Source: Ostreococcus lucimarinus CCE9901
Lineage: Eukaryota > Chlorophyta > Mamiellophyceae > Mamiellales > Bathycoccaceae
NCBI RefSeq assembly: GCF_000092065.1
Contig: NC_009372.1
Coordinates: 1-64,000, forward strand
Length of the DNA stretch: 64,000 nt
Direction of reading: 5' to 3'
Shown: piece by piece, positions 37,780 through 47,296 of the stretch
Layout of the letters: every line of letters begins with the position of its first letter
Position numbering within the stretch: position 1 is the stretch's first letter
The notes under the pieces: generated by a model
Database searches by the model: none
The model's input: only the letters and a program-made list of their open reading frames with translations
Told to the model about the DNA's origin: nothing
Position numbers and translations under genes: made by a program

Positions 37780-39192
37780 ATGGATCATGGATGCCAACCA
37801 CCACGGACGTTTCAAGCGAGGCACTCGTGTCGACTGTGGTTCGTTTTCACCGTCTCAGTGGCGTGCGTCGTCGTCGGATCGCGCGGGGCGTCGTACGGAA
37901 CGTACGAGAACGACGGCGGTGTCACTCGGGAGCGGCGCGCGGATCGTGCGCGACGACCGGCTATAGAGTCTAGATCATCCTTGAGCGAAGTGACTCGTGA
38001 AACGTACGAGCGCGCACGAACGGTCTTCGAGGAATTTTTAAATGAGCGGAGCGCGCAGTGCGGGCGCGCGTTCACGGAGACGCGCACGCACTTTGGCGCT
38101 CCCGTGGAAACACCTCCATACCCTGGGGGACCTCCTCCTGGTACCGGTGCGGTGCTCACAGAGATGGTGCGAGCTGCGGCGGCGGCGTGGCATAGAAACA
38201 TGTCGTACGTGATGCGTGGTAAATGGGCGTTGGTTTCGGATAGCGACTGCGCTGAGGCAGAGTTTCAAGGATTTGCCTGCATGTTCCCAGGATTGTCGCG
38301 CTCGTGTCGAGCCTTGGAAGGTGAAAACCCGATGTTGAATTTACAAGACGCGCAAGACTTCTGGCGTCACTGGAGCAAAAATCTCAGCGTTGATGCGATT
38401 TTTTTATTTGGGCTCGCCGCGGATGCGCTGACAGACGTCCGTCGCGCGAGCGTCAAAGTGAAGAGTTTTCTCGAACACGACCTATCGAGTGCATTAGCGG
38501 GATCTGAGAGCGAAGGAATCGCAGTCGGTATACATTTTCGCAACCGTGGAGATATCAGACTCGATGGGAGATTGAGGATACCTCTGGAGCGTTACGTCGA
38601 GTGGGTGGATGGGCTTGGGAATTCAACGAAAATTCGTGCCGTTTACGTCGCCACAGATCACGATGGACTGGATGTTCGCGAGCTCAACGAGCGTTTTCCC
38701 GGTCGTTCGTACGAATTCCGAATGATCAAGCGTTTGTGGGCACCAGCGACCGCCACAAACCTGTGGCAGACGACGACGACGGCGACGGCGGGTGGTTTGA
38801 AGTTTGAAACCGCGAAAACACAAATGGTCGTCGAGGCGTTGAGCGACATCAACATTCTCTCGCACTGCGACGCATTTCTCGGCTCGATATCAAACTTTTT
38901 GCCCTTCATCATGTCGCTTTTACACGCGCGGGATCCACTTCGTGAACGCGGTCGTATTTGCGGTTTCATGAACACAAACGTAACCACTTTCGGAGGTCAC
39001 GCCGCGGCGGAAGAACTCACGAAAGCTACGAGCGAATTCGCCTCGGGGCTGGATGACGCGCACGCCGGAGACGTAGGATCAAAGGAAGCGATCGTTTCGT
39101 GTGTTGGGGATAGATCGTTACGCGACTATTGGATGGTGCTTTACGGGCATAACATTCCGAGCGAGACCGTAGACGTGCTGCCCCTGCGATGA
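37780..39192 (+). CDS. Alpha-1,6-fucosyltransferase-like (GT23/GT-B) glycosyltransferase
   Basis: 470 residues from ATG 37780, with a hydrophobic segment at about 18-34 (RLWFVFTVSVACVVVGS) as anchor. The donor-side motif IAVGIHFRNRGDIRLD is near 247-262. Further on are AVYVATDHDG and the C-terminal loop ILSHCDAFLGSISNFLPFI. These correspond to the H-x-R-x-(G)D and D-x-x-x-G-S/T-xSS landmarks of FUT8/NodZ-type GDP-fucose transferases. N-x-S/T sites near the N-terminus fit a Golgi protein. The acceptor is unknown. Confidence 0.7.
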   Translation: MDHGCQPPRTFQARHSCRLWFVFTVSVACVVVGSRGASYGTYENDGGVTRERRADRARRPAIESRSSLSEVTRETYERARTVFEEFLNERSAQCGRAFTETRTHFGAPVETPPYPGGPPPGTGAVLTEMVRAAAAAWHRNMSYVMRGKWALVSDSDCAEAEFQGFACMFPGLSRSCRALEGENPMLNLQDAQDFWRHWSKNLSVDAIFLFGLAADALTDVRRASVKVKSFLEHDLSSALAGSESEGIAVGIHFRNRGDIRLDGRLRIPLERYVEWVDGLGNSTKIRAVYVATDHDGLDVRELNERFPGRSYEFRMIKRLWAPATATNLWQTTTTATAGGLKFETAKTQMVVEALSDINILSHCDAFLGSISNFLPFIMSLLHARDPLRERGRICGFMNTNVTTFGGHAAAEELTKATSEFASGLDDAHAGDVGSKEAIVSCVGDRSLRDYWMVLYGHNIPSETVDVLPLR

Positions 39193-39280
39193 ACGTAGAA
39201 ATGATCCATCCAACACAAATACTACTTGTAACTACTCGCAAGCTATTTTGTTCGCTATTTTGTTCGTTGTCGATACGATT

Positions 39281-40858
39281 TTATCGGCGTCCACCCTCGT
39301 CGAGAAGTCTTTTGATTTCCGCGGTGGGGTACTTTGACTTGTAGACAAAGTGCGGTAAAGGTCCCGCCGGATCGAGATTCTGGACGGGATCTGTTTGAGG
39401 CACCCATATATCAACCTTTCTGAGCCATTTCGCGGATATCGTGAATTGTTTCTCTTCGTGCCCGCCGCCGGGATACGGCCAGATGATCAAGTGCGAATCT
39501 TTCGCGAGGAAAAAGGACGAAAAGCCTACGCCGCCACCCGGGCAGACAAGAGTTGACGCGTTGAGAAATACGTCGATTTGTTCTTCCAAAGTGGTGTCAG
39601 GCGTAATGACGTAGTGCTTGACATTTTCGGCGCCGCGAGTCGATCGCAGCATACCGAGCACTTCCTCTTGATTGTCAAAGTCGTAAAAAGAGTACGAATC
39701 TTCCCGTCGCTTTGTGACGAACACAGTCGCGTTCTTCGAAGCCTTACGTTCGGGGTCGCGCCCGATGTTGCGAATGATGTGATCTCTGTACCCTTCGACG
39801 TCCGAGGCGTTCGCATGTAATATGCGTGCCAAGTGGTCTGGAGATCCAATGACGAGATGTTCGTAACACGTCGTCTCTCCTTGGGCGAGCGCTCGCAACT
39901 CTACGCCTAAAGCCCGCGAGAGAACCTCGACGTGTCTTTCGCACGCGGGGACCGCTAGGTGCGCGGTGTGGGGTAAATTCACCGGGTGGGCCGTCGTACA
40001 ATTCCTCATCACTAGAGCGGTGCGCTTCGTGCTCGCGCTATTCCAATGTGTTGAATACGACGAAGGTGCATCGTCAAGGTTTTGTGACAAGAAACGAAGA
40101 CGCGTCCAAATCCCAAAAAAGTTGTCTGCAAGCATATGCCCCCAGTTTCCAGCGGCAAAATAGGACGCCAACGTGAAAAATCCTTTGAGTTCAATCGGCC
40201 ATTCTCGATTCTTGCCGTTCGCGTCGACGTGAGAGAGTGTGGTTGCGTACTGAATGTCATTGGGCATCGCCGCATCCACGCGTACGACGCCGTACGACAC
40301 ACCAGCGGAGTAGTCACCGCTCGTCGACTGAACCGGATCCACCGCGTACACAACTCCTCGCTCGAGCCCCGCTTGCGTGAGCAATTCTTCGTCTCCAAAC
40401 AATGTCACCTTCGCGACGTATGGCGGGTCCAGAGGAGTCGCGCCGTACGCGGACTGTCTCGGAAACGACACGCAGGCGTGCTTCACGTAACAAGAAAACT
40501 GCGCTTTGCCGTTGACCGCAAAAGTTCTCTCGCAGCGTAGCTTTGACGCTCGGCGGTGCGTTCCCATCGCGCCGTCAACGCTAAACGACGCTGTCTTTGA
40601 GCTGTGAGAAGAGTTGTCAGTGCTCTCTCTCTCGCGCTCTTCACCGACCGAGGTCGTCGACGTCGACCTCGCCTCGACCCGTGGGTTGACGATATGCGAC
40701 GACGTGTCATCAAATCGCACGCGCGCCGTTATCGAGGCGAGAAGACGAGTTTCGCCTCGCCACGTGAGGCAGACGCTCGCGAGCGCGAGCGCGAGGACGA
40801 GGAGAAATAGTCCCGCGCGTCCAGGACGACCAGTGTGACTTCGCAGCGCTGAATCCAT
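39281..40858 (-). CDS. GT61-like glycosyltransferase 2
   Basis: 525 residues with ATG at 40858. The anchor is at about 15-32 (GLFLLVLALALASVCLTW). It has GFFTLASYFAAGNWGHMLAD near 225, typical of the GT61 N-terminal part (NWGHxxxD), then ATVFVTKRREDSYSFYDFDN, TTLEEQIDVFLNASTLVCPG and the GGGVGFSSFFL loop that replaces the usual HGAGLTN. The substitution in that loop is noteworthy. Its end overlaps nothing and it is convergent with the FUT8-like gene, 88 bp apart. Confidence 0.7.
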   Translation of the reverse strand: MDSALRSHTGRPGRAGLFLLVLALALASVCLTWRGETRLLASITARVRFDDTSSHIVNPRVEARSTSTTSVGEERERESTDNSSHSSKTASFSVDGAMGTHRRASKLRCERTFAVNGKAQFSCYVKHACVSFPRQSAYGATPLDPPYVAKVTLFGDEELLTQAGLERGVVYAVDPVQSTSGDYSAGVSYGVVRVDAAMPNDIQYATTLSHVDANGKNREWPIELKGFFTLASYFAAGNWGHMLADNFFGIWTRLRFLSQNLDDAPSSYSTHWNSASTKRTALVMRNCTTAHPVNLPHTAHLAVPACERHVEVLSRALGVELRALAQGETTCYEHLVIGSPDHLARILHANASDVEGYRDHIIRNIGRDPERKASKNATVFVTKRREDSYSFYDFDNQEEVLGMLRSTRGAENVKHYVITPDTTLEEQIDVFLNASTLVCPGGGVGFSSFFLAKDSHLIIWPYPGGGHEEKQFTISAKWLRKVDIWVPQTDPVQNLDPAGPLPHFVYKSKYPTAEIKRLLDEGGRR

Positions 40859-41189
40859 GACACGCGTTCGCGCGCGCGATCGACCGGGTGAATCATGGTG
40901 CCATCGCCGTCGCGAGAGGTGTCTCGCGACGTTTTAAACGCTCGATCGCTTTTGTGAAGTCGTCGAGCTTTGAGGTGCGATGTTTGCAGAATGACCTCTG
41001 AACCCGGCGGCGGTTTGAAGAGTAGTCTACCCGAGGTGCGACTTCATCGTGCGAGTATGTTTGGATCGCGAGTATTTGTACTGCATTACTTAGTACTGTT
41101 ACAAACGTATTCAGAATACTATCACGGCACTATTGCACCGTGTTACGTTCCCGCGCCGACAAAAATTGCAGTCTTTGTCGACGTCGCGA
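40859..41189. other. Spacer between two leftward genes
   Basis: About 330 bp, no gene or repeat recognised. It should contain the promoter of the 39281 gene. Confidence 0.35.
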
Positions 41190-42398
41190 TCATCCATCCA
41201 TAATAGTCAACTTATCCCCCGGAAGAATTTCACGGATATCAACGCACGCATCACCTTTAGGTTCGAAATTTTCGTCACACCAAGTACACCCCCCATGATG
41301 TACGCCGAGGCAAGCTGAACAGTTGGCAAAGTGAAGCAAGTACGACGCGACGGCGGCGCCCTTTGCCCGCGGCGGTTTGTGCGCAAACCAATGCTCTAGA
41401 AAGCTGTAATGAAAAACTGGCCCTATGTTTACGACTGGGTTAATCTCTACTTGAAAGTGCGCGTCGGTCACGGTTCGCGCCATGAACGCAGCTAATTCTC
41501 GGAAGAAATCGCTGTGTGGTTTCCCCGCCGCCATGACGCTGCTCAACACGTCTATTTTCGAACTAAAATCAGCCAAAAGAGGAGAGATGACGTCCGGTTT
41601 GCTCGAATCAAAGTGCTGATATATCCCACCGCGACTCTCATCGCCCGGTTCGAGCACCATGAGCGCCTCGAACTCGCTCAAAATTGGCCGCCACGACTTC
41701 TTGCATTCCACGTCCAAGTCAAACGCCAATCCTCCAAACTTTTCAAGTAAAAGCGGTCGCGACATTTCCGCCAATTTCAACCCATGGTTCGATCGCGAGC
41801 TGTTCATTTTACGCACGGCCTCGTCCATGCCCTCGATTCCACTTTCTTTGGCGTACTCGTCCAAAAACTTGGCGATGCCCTTGTCGGTGAAGAACACGTA
41901 TCGCAAATCCGGCATGCACTCGAGGAACGATTTTATAAACGGCGCTTTCACGGCCGGCACGCACGTGGTCTTCCACGTGAGAAATCTCGTGTATTCTCGT
42001 CGCGATGCGCCCTCGCACGCGTATTCGGTTTGCGGGAGATCGTTTCCGCGCAAAACGTACTCGTCCCAAACGCGCGTGGGCGTCGCGCTCGCCGCGCCTT
42101 CTCTCACCTCGCGCACGCGACGAGGCGCGTCGCACGGTGCGTCACCATCGTCGCCGTCTTCGCGCGGATCGTTCGCGAATGCATCGTCGCCGCCGTCGGA
42201 CGTCGCGCGCGCGAATCCACCGTCGCCCCGTCCCGAGGCTCGCGACACGTCGGCGGCGAGCCCAGGGCGCGCGCGCGCCCGCCTCGAGCCCGAGAACAGG
42301 CGTCGTTCGCGCGACGACGCGACGACGCACGCCGTACCGAGCAGCGCGACGGCGATGAAAACGCGCTTACTCCGCCCCGCGCGCACCTTGCCCGTCAT
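41190..42398 (-). CDS. GT32-type glycosyltransferase 2
   Basis: 402 residues from the ATG at 42398. The anchor is at about 12-27 (VFIAVALLGTACVVAS). A long Arg/Asp/Gly-rich linker to about residue 110 follows; this GC-rich stem creates long spurious frames on the other strand. The domain has LAEMSRPLLLEKFGGLAFD followed by Leu-Asp-Val, giving the DXD (FDLDV) near 217. VMVLEPGD-type and GPVFHYSFLEHW segments follow. The Cys-rich end (ANCSACLGVHHGGCTWCDEN) may hold disulphides. It is divergent from the SDR gene. Confidence 0.8.
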   Translation of the reverse strand: MTGKVRAGRSKRVFIAVALLGTACVVASSRERRLFSGSRRARARPGLAADVSRASGRGDGGFARATSDGGDDAFANDPREDGDDGDAPCDAPRRVREVREGAASATPTRVWDEYVLRGNDLPQTEYACEGASRREYTRFLTWKTTCVPAVKAPFIKSFLECMPDLRYVFFTDKGIAKFLDEYAKESGIEGMDEAVRKMNSSRSNHGLKLAEMSRPLLLEKFGGLAFDLDVECKKSWRPILSEFEALMVLEPGDESRGGIYQHFDSSKPDVISPLLADFSSKIDVLSSVMAAGKPHSDFFRELAAFMARTVTDAHFQVEINPVVNIGPVFHYSFLEHWFAHKPPRAKGAAVASYLLHFANCSACLGVHHGGCTWCDENFEPKGDACVDIREILPGDKLTIMDG

Positions 42399-42594
42399 CG
42401 ACGACGACCGCGCGTTCGCGTTCGCGTTGTGGGGCGACGTCGCGACGGGCGCGCGTTCGCCCCGAGTCGTCGGCGCGCTTCAAAGCTCGACGCGGAGACG
42501 AATTCGATCGATCCGACCATCGCGCACCGCGAATGTCCGACGCGTCACGCGAACCGGCGCGCGTCGAGTAGAGCGACTCGGCGCGCGCGCCGCG

Positions 42595-43395
42595 ATGCGC
42601 GTGCTCGTGCTCGGGTCGAGCGGGTTGATCGGCGCACCCTTGGTGGCTCGTCTTCGTCGCGCCGGTCACGATGTCACGGAATGGGACGTCGCCATGGATC
42701 GCGCGCACGATTTAACGGACGCCGCGAACGTGCCTGGCGCGCGCGACGCGATCGAGTCGAGTGATTTCGTCTTCTTTCTCGCCTTTGACGTCGGCGGCGC
42801 AAAGTACATCAGTACTCCCACCGCGAGTTTCATCCATCGAAACAGTCTCTTGATGGCGAACACGTTTAGTTTACTGCACGGCAAGCGGTTCGTTTTCGCC
42901 TCGAGCACGATGTCAAACATGGACGTCCCTTACGGCACTTTAAAACGTCTCGGCGAGCACTACACGAGCGTGCTCTCTGGAATCTCTGTGCGATTCTGGA
43001 ACGTCTACGGTCCTCAAAAGTACGGCGAGAGATCGCACGTGATCACCGATTTTATTCACAAGCTTCGAACGACCGGTTCGATTACCATGATGACTTCTGG
43101 CGCAGAAAAGCGCCAGTTTCTGCACACAGAAGACTGCGCGCGGTGTTTGGAAACAATCGCCGCGCACTACGACGAGATGCCACCCGTAGTAGACGTCACG
43201 AGTTTCGAGTGGACGACTGTTAGGGAGCTGGCTGAGTTGCTTTGCGATGACGTGGTCGCTCGTAACGACAACCGAGACAGCCACACGAAGTCGAACGAAC
43301 CGAGTCCGTTCATCCTTAGTTACTGGCGCCCCGCGATAAGTTTACGAGAAGGCATCGCGCAACTGCTCGCAGAATCAAGGACGGCGAAACGTTAA
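42595..43395 (+). CDS. NAD-dependent epimerase/dehydratase (extended SDR)
   Basis: 266 residues from the ATG at 42595; sequence upstream in frame is open but is the antisense of the divergent GT32 gene. The nucleotide-binding motif VLGSSGLIGAPLVARL starts at residue 4. ASSTMSNMDVPYGTLK provides the Ser/Tyr/Lys triad (YGTLK), and VRFWNVYGPQKYGERSHVI matches sugar-nucleotide epimerases such as GalE and dTDP-sugar reductases. It is shorter than RmlB and its substrate is unknown. It probably finishes an NDP-sugar in this pathway set (inference). Confidence 0.8.
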   Translation: MRVLVLGSSGLIGAPLVARLRRAGHDVTEWDVAMDRAHDLTDAANVPGARDAIESSDFVFFLAFDVGGAKYISTPTASFIHRNSLLMANTFSLLHGKRFVFASSTMSNMDVPYGTLKRLGEHYTSVLSGISVRFWNVYGPQKYGERSHVITDFIHKLRTTGSITMMTSGAEKRQFLHTEDCARCLETIAAHYDEMPPVVDVTSFEWTTVRELAELLCDDVVARNDNRDSHTKSNEPSPFILSYWRPAISLREGIAQLLAESRTAKR

Positions 43396-43599
43396 AGACG
43401 TAGTGCGCAAAACACGTAGCACTCTTAGTAGTTTAGCAGTAGTGTTCAACTTAGCCGTAAAACGATGCTTTAAGACGCCGAGATGGAGAATGGCTCGTCC
43501 TCACTCCGCAGCGCTTTGTCACGCGAAGACGCTCGCGAGTCAGAAGTACGATGAGACATCACTACAAACCCACACACGTGATCTCACAGTAGCTTTACG

Positions 43600-45117
43600 A
43601 TGCCGCGATTCAGTAGGAAACGCGCGTTGAGCATACTTTTTGCGTGCGTCGTCACGAGTTCGATTTATTTCTACGCTTCGCACACGGGACGTTCGAAAAT
43701 CTCGATAGCAGTCGACGACATCGCGAAACGTGCGAGTGCGCTCCATTCGCCACGCTCGCGAGATGTGGAAAGCTTACGCAGCGTCTCTCGTCGCGCGAGC
43801 CCGGTTGCGAGTTTTGACTTTGAGTTCGCCGAGTTGAAGTTTCAAAGAGTCGTCGACGCGAGCGCCGTCGGCGACGCCGCTTCAACCACGCCGGCGTCTA
43901 TATCGTGCGACTCCGCTATTAACGACTCCGCGCGAGTCTTGACGGATGATTTCAGCGAAATCCTGGCGTGGGCATCGGCGGTGCGGCGCGAGTCGAAACT
44001 AGTGCATCTGGTGAAGTCAGCGACGCCGAGGGTGTTCGTCACCGGCTTGCTACACAACAGCTGCGTGCTCATGCACCACTACGTCGTCGAGGTGTTGAAG
44101 TTTATTCTCCTGTACGGCAACGATGAAGGTTTTGAGAATGTCTTCGTATCCCTGTACTCGAGCGGCGACGGTGACTGCGCGGTGTTGACGCTCGAAGCGT
44201 TCAAAGAACTTTTAGACGCCATCGGCGTTCCAAACGTCATCAAGACTCGGCAACGCGAGCGTATTCCTGGCATGGCGCGCATCGACTTTTTGCAAAGCAT
44301 TCGAAACGCGGCGATGGAACCTTTATATTTGAGTGATACACCGTACGACGAAGTCGTGTTTCTTTCTGACGCATTCTTTTGCGCCGGAGACATTGTGCGC
44401 TTGCTACGTCACACCGAAGCGAGCATCAAGTGTGGATTAGATTTTGATGGTACCACGAACGCGATGAAGTTTCGAGACACGTGGGTCGCGCACGACATGA
44501 GTGGACGCATGTTCACCAAAGAGTTCCCGTTTGTGCACGACGTCGTCTCGTCGCACGCCTTGAACGGCGGGGCACCTTTCCAGGTTTTGTGCTGCTGGAA
44601 TGGCCTACTGACCTTGCGTGCAAAAGTATTTACTGATCTCGGCGTGCGGTTTAGACGCTCTTTAGACGATACAGAGTGTCACGCCGCGGAAACCGAGCTC
44701 ATTTGTCACGATTTTGCGGCGCTTGGACACCCGAAGATGTTGGTTGATCCGCAAGTGACGGTGACGTATACAAAGGCGGAGTACGTCGCGCTGAGTAATT
44801 CGCGCTCGAGCCCGCACTCGTATTCTTTGAGGCGCACAAACATGTTCTCGAATGAGTCGATCGCTACGGTGGAGACGTGGGCAGAGCGCCCGTCGAGCAC
44901 GGAATGTGCCCCACTCGATGGGCACGCGGGCGATCATCCAGACAGAGGACGAATTCGACACGTCGATTGGAACGCGCACTACGCCGAAATGGGTGTTCCT
45001 GTTGCATCGGAGAAGAAGATTACGAGTTTACACGCCTGTGACGGTCCTTCGGCGAGCCAGTGCGTGCTGAGTGGTGGTAAACGCGCATTTGTTTCGCGCG
45101 ACGCGATGAGTAGATGA
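43600..45117 (+). CDS. GT69 (CAP59/CMT1-like) glycosyltransferase
   Basis: 505 residues with ATG 43600. The anchor is at about 9-25 (ALSILFACVVTSSIYFY). The core follows the CAP59_mtransfer domain: RVFVTGLLHNSCVLMHHYVV, then NVFVSLYSSGDGDCAVLTLE, RIDFLQSIRNAAMEPLY, and DEVVFLSDAFFCAGDIVRLL. Cryptococcus CAP59 and CMT1 of this family are needed for capsule, and CMT1 is an alpha-1,3-mannosyltransferase using GDP-mannose. A capsule-like glycan in the alga fits, given the GDP-sugar transporter and GT90 genes nearby. Confidence 0.8.
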   Translation: MPRFSRKRALSILFACVVTSSIYFYASHTGRSKISIAVDDIAKRASALHSPRSRDVESLRSVSRRASPVASFDFEFAELKFQRVVDASAVGDAASTTPASISCDSAINDSARVLTDDFSEILAWASAVRRESKLVHLVKSATPRVFVTGLLHNSCVLMHHYVVEVLKFILLYGNDEGFENVFVSLYSSGDGDCAVLTLEAFKELLDAIGVPNVIKTRQRERIPGMARIDFLQSIRNAAMEPLYLSDTPYDEVVFLSDAFFCAGDIVRLLRHTEASIKCGLDFDGTTNAMKFRDTWVAHDMSGRMFTKEFPFVHDVVSSHALNGGAPFQVLCCWNGLLTLRAKVFTDLGVRFRRSLDDTECHAAETELICHDFAALGHPKMLVDPQVTVTYTKAEYVALSNSRSSPHSYSLRRTNMFSNESIATVETWAERPSSTECAPLDGHAGDHPDRGRIRHVDWNAHYAEMGVPVASEKKITSLHACDGPSASQCVLSGGKRAFVSRDAMSR

Positions 45118-45235
45118 ATAAAACATTCAGATTTGCTGGCAGCGGTGATTGGAACGCTTGCAGTATGACTTTCGTTTGACGTGATGAAACGTGTAGTAAC
45201 CTGTGCATTATAACTATCAACATTTATTACCAATT

Positions 45236-46258
45236 TTAGACTACATTTGAATACAGAAACGTCGACCCGATGACGAGCGCTATGCCGAGAGATGCCGTAA
45301 CGCTCAGGTTGTGTCCGTCGTTGGCGAACACCGTCGTCGCGAGGGCGCAATTACATATGGAAATAGACACGGCAAAGCATTTGAGCACGTTCCCCGCGTA
45401 TCGCAACACCGCCGCGACGACTAAACCACCGGCGGCTTGTAGCGCGATGACGAGCAACACGACGCTGTCGTATCCTTGAAACACGCTTTCGTTCGCGCGC
45501 AAGCGCTCTCCATCGCGCCACACTGATCCAATCAACGCCACTGGAAGTGAAAAGCACGCCAGTTGTGCGTTTCGGAACCATACCGATCGCTTTTGAGCGT
45601 CCACTTCTTTGTACATTTTCTCTAAATACGCCCCCGCGAAACCAGACGTAAACGCGGCGGTGAGCACGGCGACCATACCTCGCAGAGTGTCTTCCGGCCG
45701 CGCTCTATCCGACGGCACATTGCTCCGATGTCCTTCCTCGTTCTGTACCATGATCATCCCACACACGAGCACCAACAACGCTACATATTGTTTACGCGTG
45801 ATTCGCGTTCCCAGGAGCACGACGCTACAAATCGCGCTCGTGAGAATTTTGCTCTGCGAACACACCATGTATGCGGTCGGGCTCAGCAACCGCACGCCCT
45901 CGAAAAGGAGGTTGTTTTGTATCACGTACAGCACCGATGGGACCGCGAGCCGCGTCGCGTTGGATGGCACCTCGCGAAGCGCGTCCCGGGCGGCGCTTTG
46001 TCCGTCGGACGCGACCAACAAAATATAGCTCAAAACGAGTTTGACGAGCTCGGCGCTCGCGATGACTGTGGATACGACGTAAGGCGTCGCGGCTGTTCGA
46101 TACGAAAACTTCGTCATGAGCACCAAGGCGGTGTTTTGGATCGTCAAGATGAAAAGCGCCAGCGCTTGATGCTTTCGCGACGCTGACGAAGTGACTGGAA
46201 CGACGCCTGATGCACGCGTCGTGGTGTTTGCCTTTCGCTCCAGGTAAGGTGCCTGCAT
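45236..46258 (-). CDS. Golgi UDP-/CMP-sugar transporter (SLC35A-like)
   Basis: 340 residues from the ATG at 46258. About ten hydrophobic helices. Family landmarks are LFILTIQNTALVLMTKFSYR, VIASAELVKLVLSYILL, VPSVLYVIQNNLLFEGVRLL, TAYMVCSQSKILTSAICSVV and TSGFAGAYLEKMYK, which match the UDP-galactose / UDP-GlcNAc / CMP-sialic acid transporter group. It complements the GDP-sugar transporter at 34035 and could carry the UDP-linked product made by the epimerase fusion. It is convergent with the GT69 gene. Confidence 0.85.
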   Translation of the reverse strand: MQAPYLERKANTTTRASGVVPVTSSASRKHQALALFILTIQNTALVLMTKFSYRTAATPYVVSTVIASAELVKLVLSYILLVASDGQSAARDALREVPSNATRLAVPSVLYVIQNNLLFEGVRLLSPTAYMVCSQSKILTSAICSVVLLGTRITRKQYVALLVLVCGMIMVQNEEGHRSNVPSDRARPEDTLRGMVAVLTAAFTSGFAGAYLEKMYKEVDAQKRSVWFRNAQLACFSLPVALIGSVWRDGERLRANESVFQGYDSVVLLVIALQAAGGLVVAAVLRYAGNVLKCFAVSISICNCALATTVFANDGHNLSVTASLGIALVIGSTFLYSNVV

Positions 46259-46581
46259 ATGTCGATTCGCCAACGCTGTTTCGCTGAACGCAATACTCAA
46301 CTACACTTCGTTACTGCGATGCGACGTAAACTTCCCGTAGGACAGCGACGTGTCGCGCGAAAATCTTCGCGAGCGCCGAATGAAGATTTCGCCGCGATGC
46401 GTCTCTCGGCCGAAGGATGAGCGGAAGTGTATATCACGCTCGCAGGCGCGATATGTTGTCGAAACTGCGCGGGGCGAAAATTTCACCTGTTGAATTAATT
46501 TCACCGCGTAAAATTTAAGGGCGAGTAAGAGATAGAAATTCCTTGTCGGAATAGCGAGTAATTTTCCAATTTTCGCTATTC

Positions 46582-47128
46582 TTTTTTTTCAAAAGAGATG
46601 GGCCGGAATAAAAACGCTCCGTGCCAACCTCGCGACGCGTTGCGCGCGAACGACGCGCGCTCAACGACGAAAGATCAACGCATGACGTGAGCGAGACACA
46701 ATTTCACGAGCGTGGCGTCGCGACTCGACCGATATCACGGTGGTGCGCGCTCATTCAATTTGAGGTGCTTTTCCAAAAGAGTTAGAACATGATGTTACAA
46801 CAACGACGCACGGCGCGCGCGACTGCCCGCTATCGACTATGAAACGGTTGAAAACGATGCGCGCGCGTTACTGTTAATTAATGCGCGTCACGGCTTCCAC
46901 CATCGCGCGCGGCACTGGCGCGGCGACGGTGACGCTTCGAATTGTTTTTCAAAAGAGATAGCCGGAAGAGCGTTGTCGGCATAAGACCCCCTAAAAATTA
47001 ACTCGTCACGTGACGAGTCGTCGCTATGCGAACAAGATCCTTGTCCGCGTAAATCGGCCCGATTTACGCGGATAAAAAGCTTGTCCGCATAAGATTTACG
47101 CGGATAAGCCATCTCTTATGAAAAAAAA
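46582..47128. mobile_element. Palindrome-rich foldback/MITE-like element
   Basis: ttttttttcaaaagagatgg at 46582-46601 is matched, with one mismatch, by the reverse complement at 47109-47128. Within the right part, tccgcgtaaatc and gatttacgcgga form a tight hairpin near 47041-47070, and further copies of ccgcgtaaatc follow to 47150. No coding sequence is present. The rest of 46259-47296 also shows no gene and should include divergent promoters. Confidence 0.45.
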
Positions 47129-47296
47129 CGGCCCTTATCCGCGTAAATCGCCGATTCTATTTTCGAATTTCGCATCTCTTAGTCGGCCTAACGCGGTTAA
47201 CGTTCATCTAGACCGACGGTCGGGTATGTCCTGGTAAAACCGTTGTCGCACTCTGAGGCCCCGCGCACATTCGACAGACGTCGCTGTTTTGAAGCG

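Noticed and set aside
41659-42594. Upstream extension of the SDR gene to a 578-codon frame
   Set aside because: The extension is the antisense of the GT32 gene at 41190-42398 and lacks homology. The SDR fold begins precisely at the ATG at 42595.
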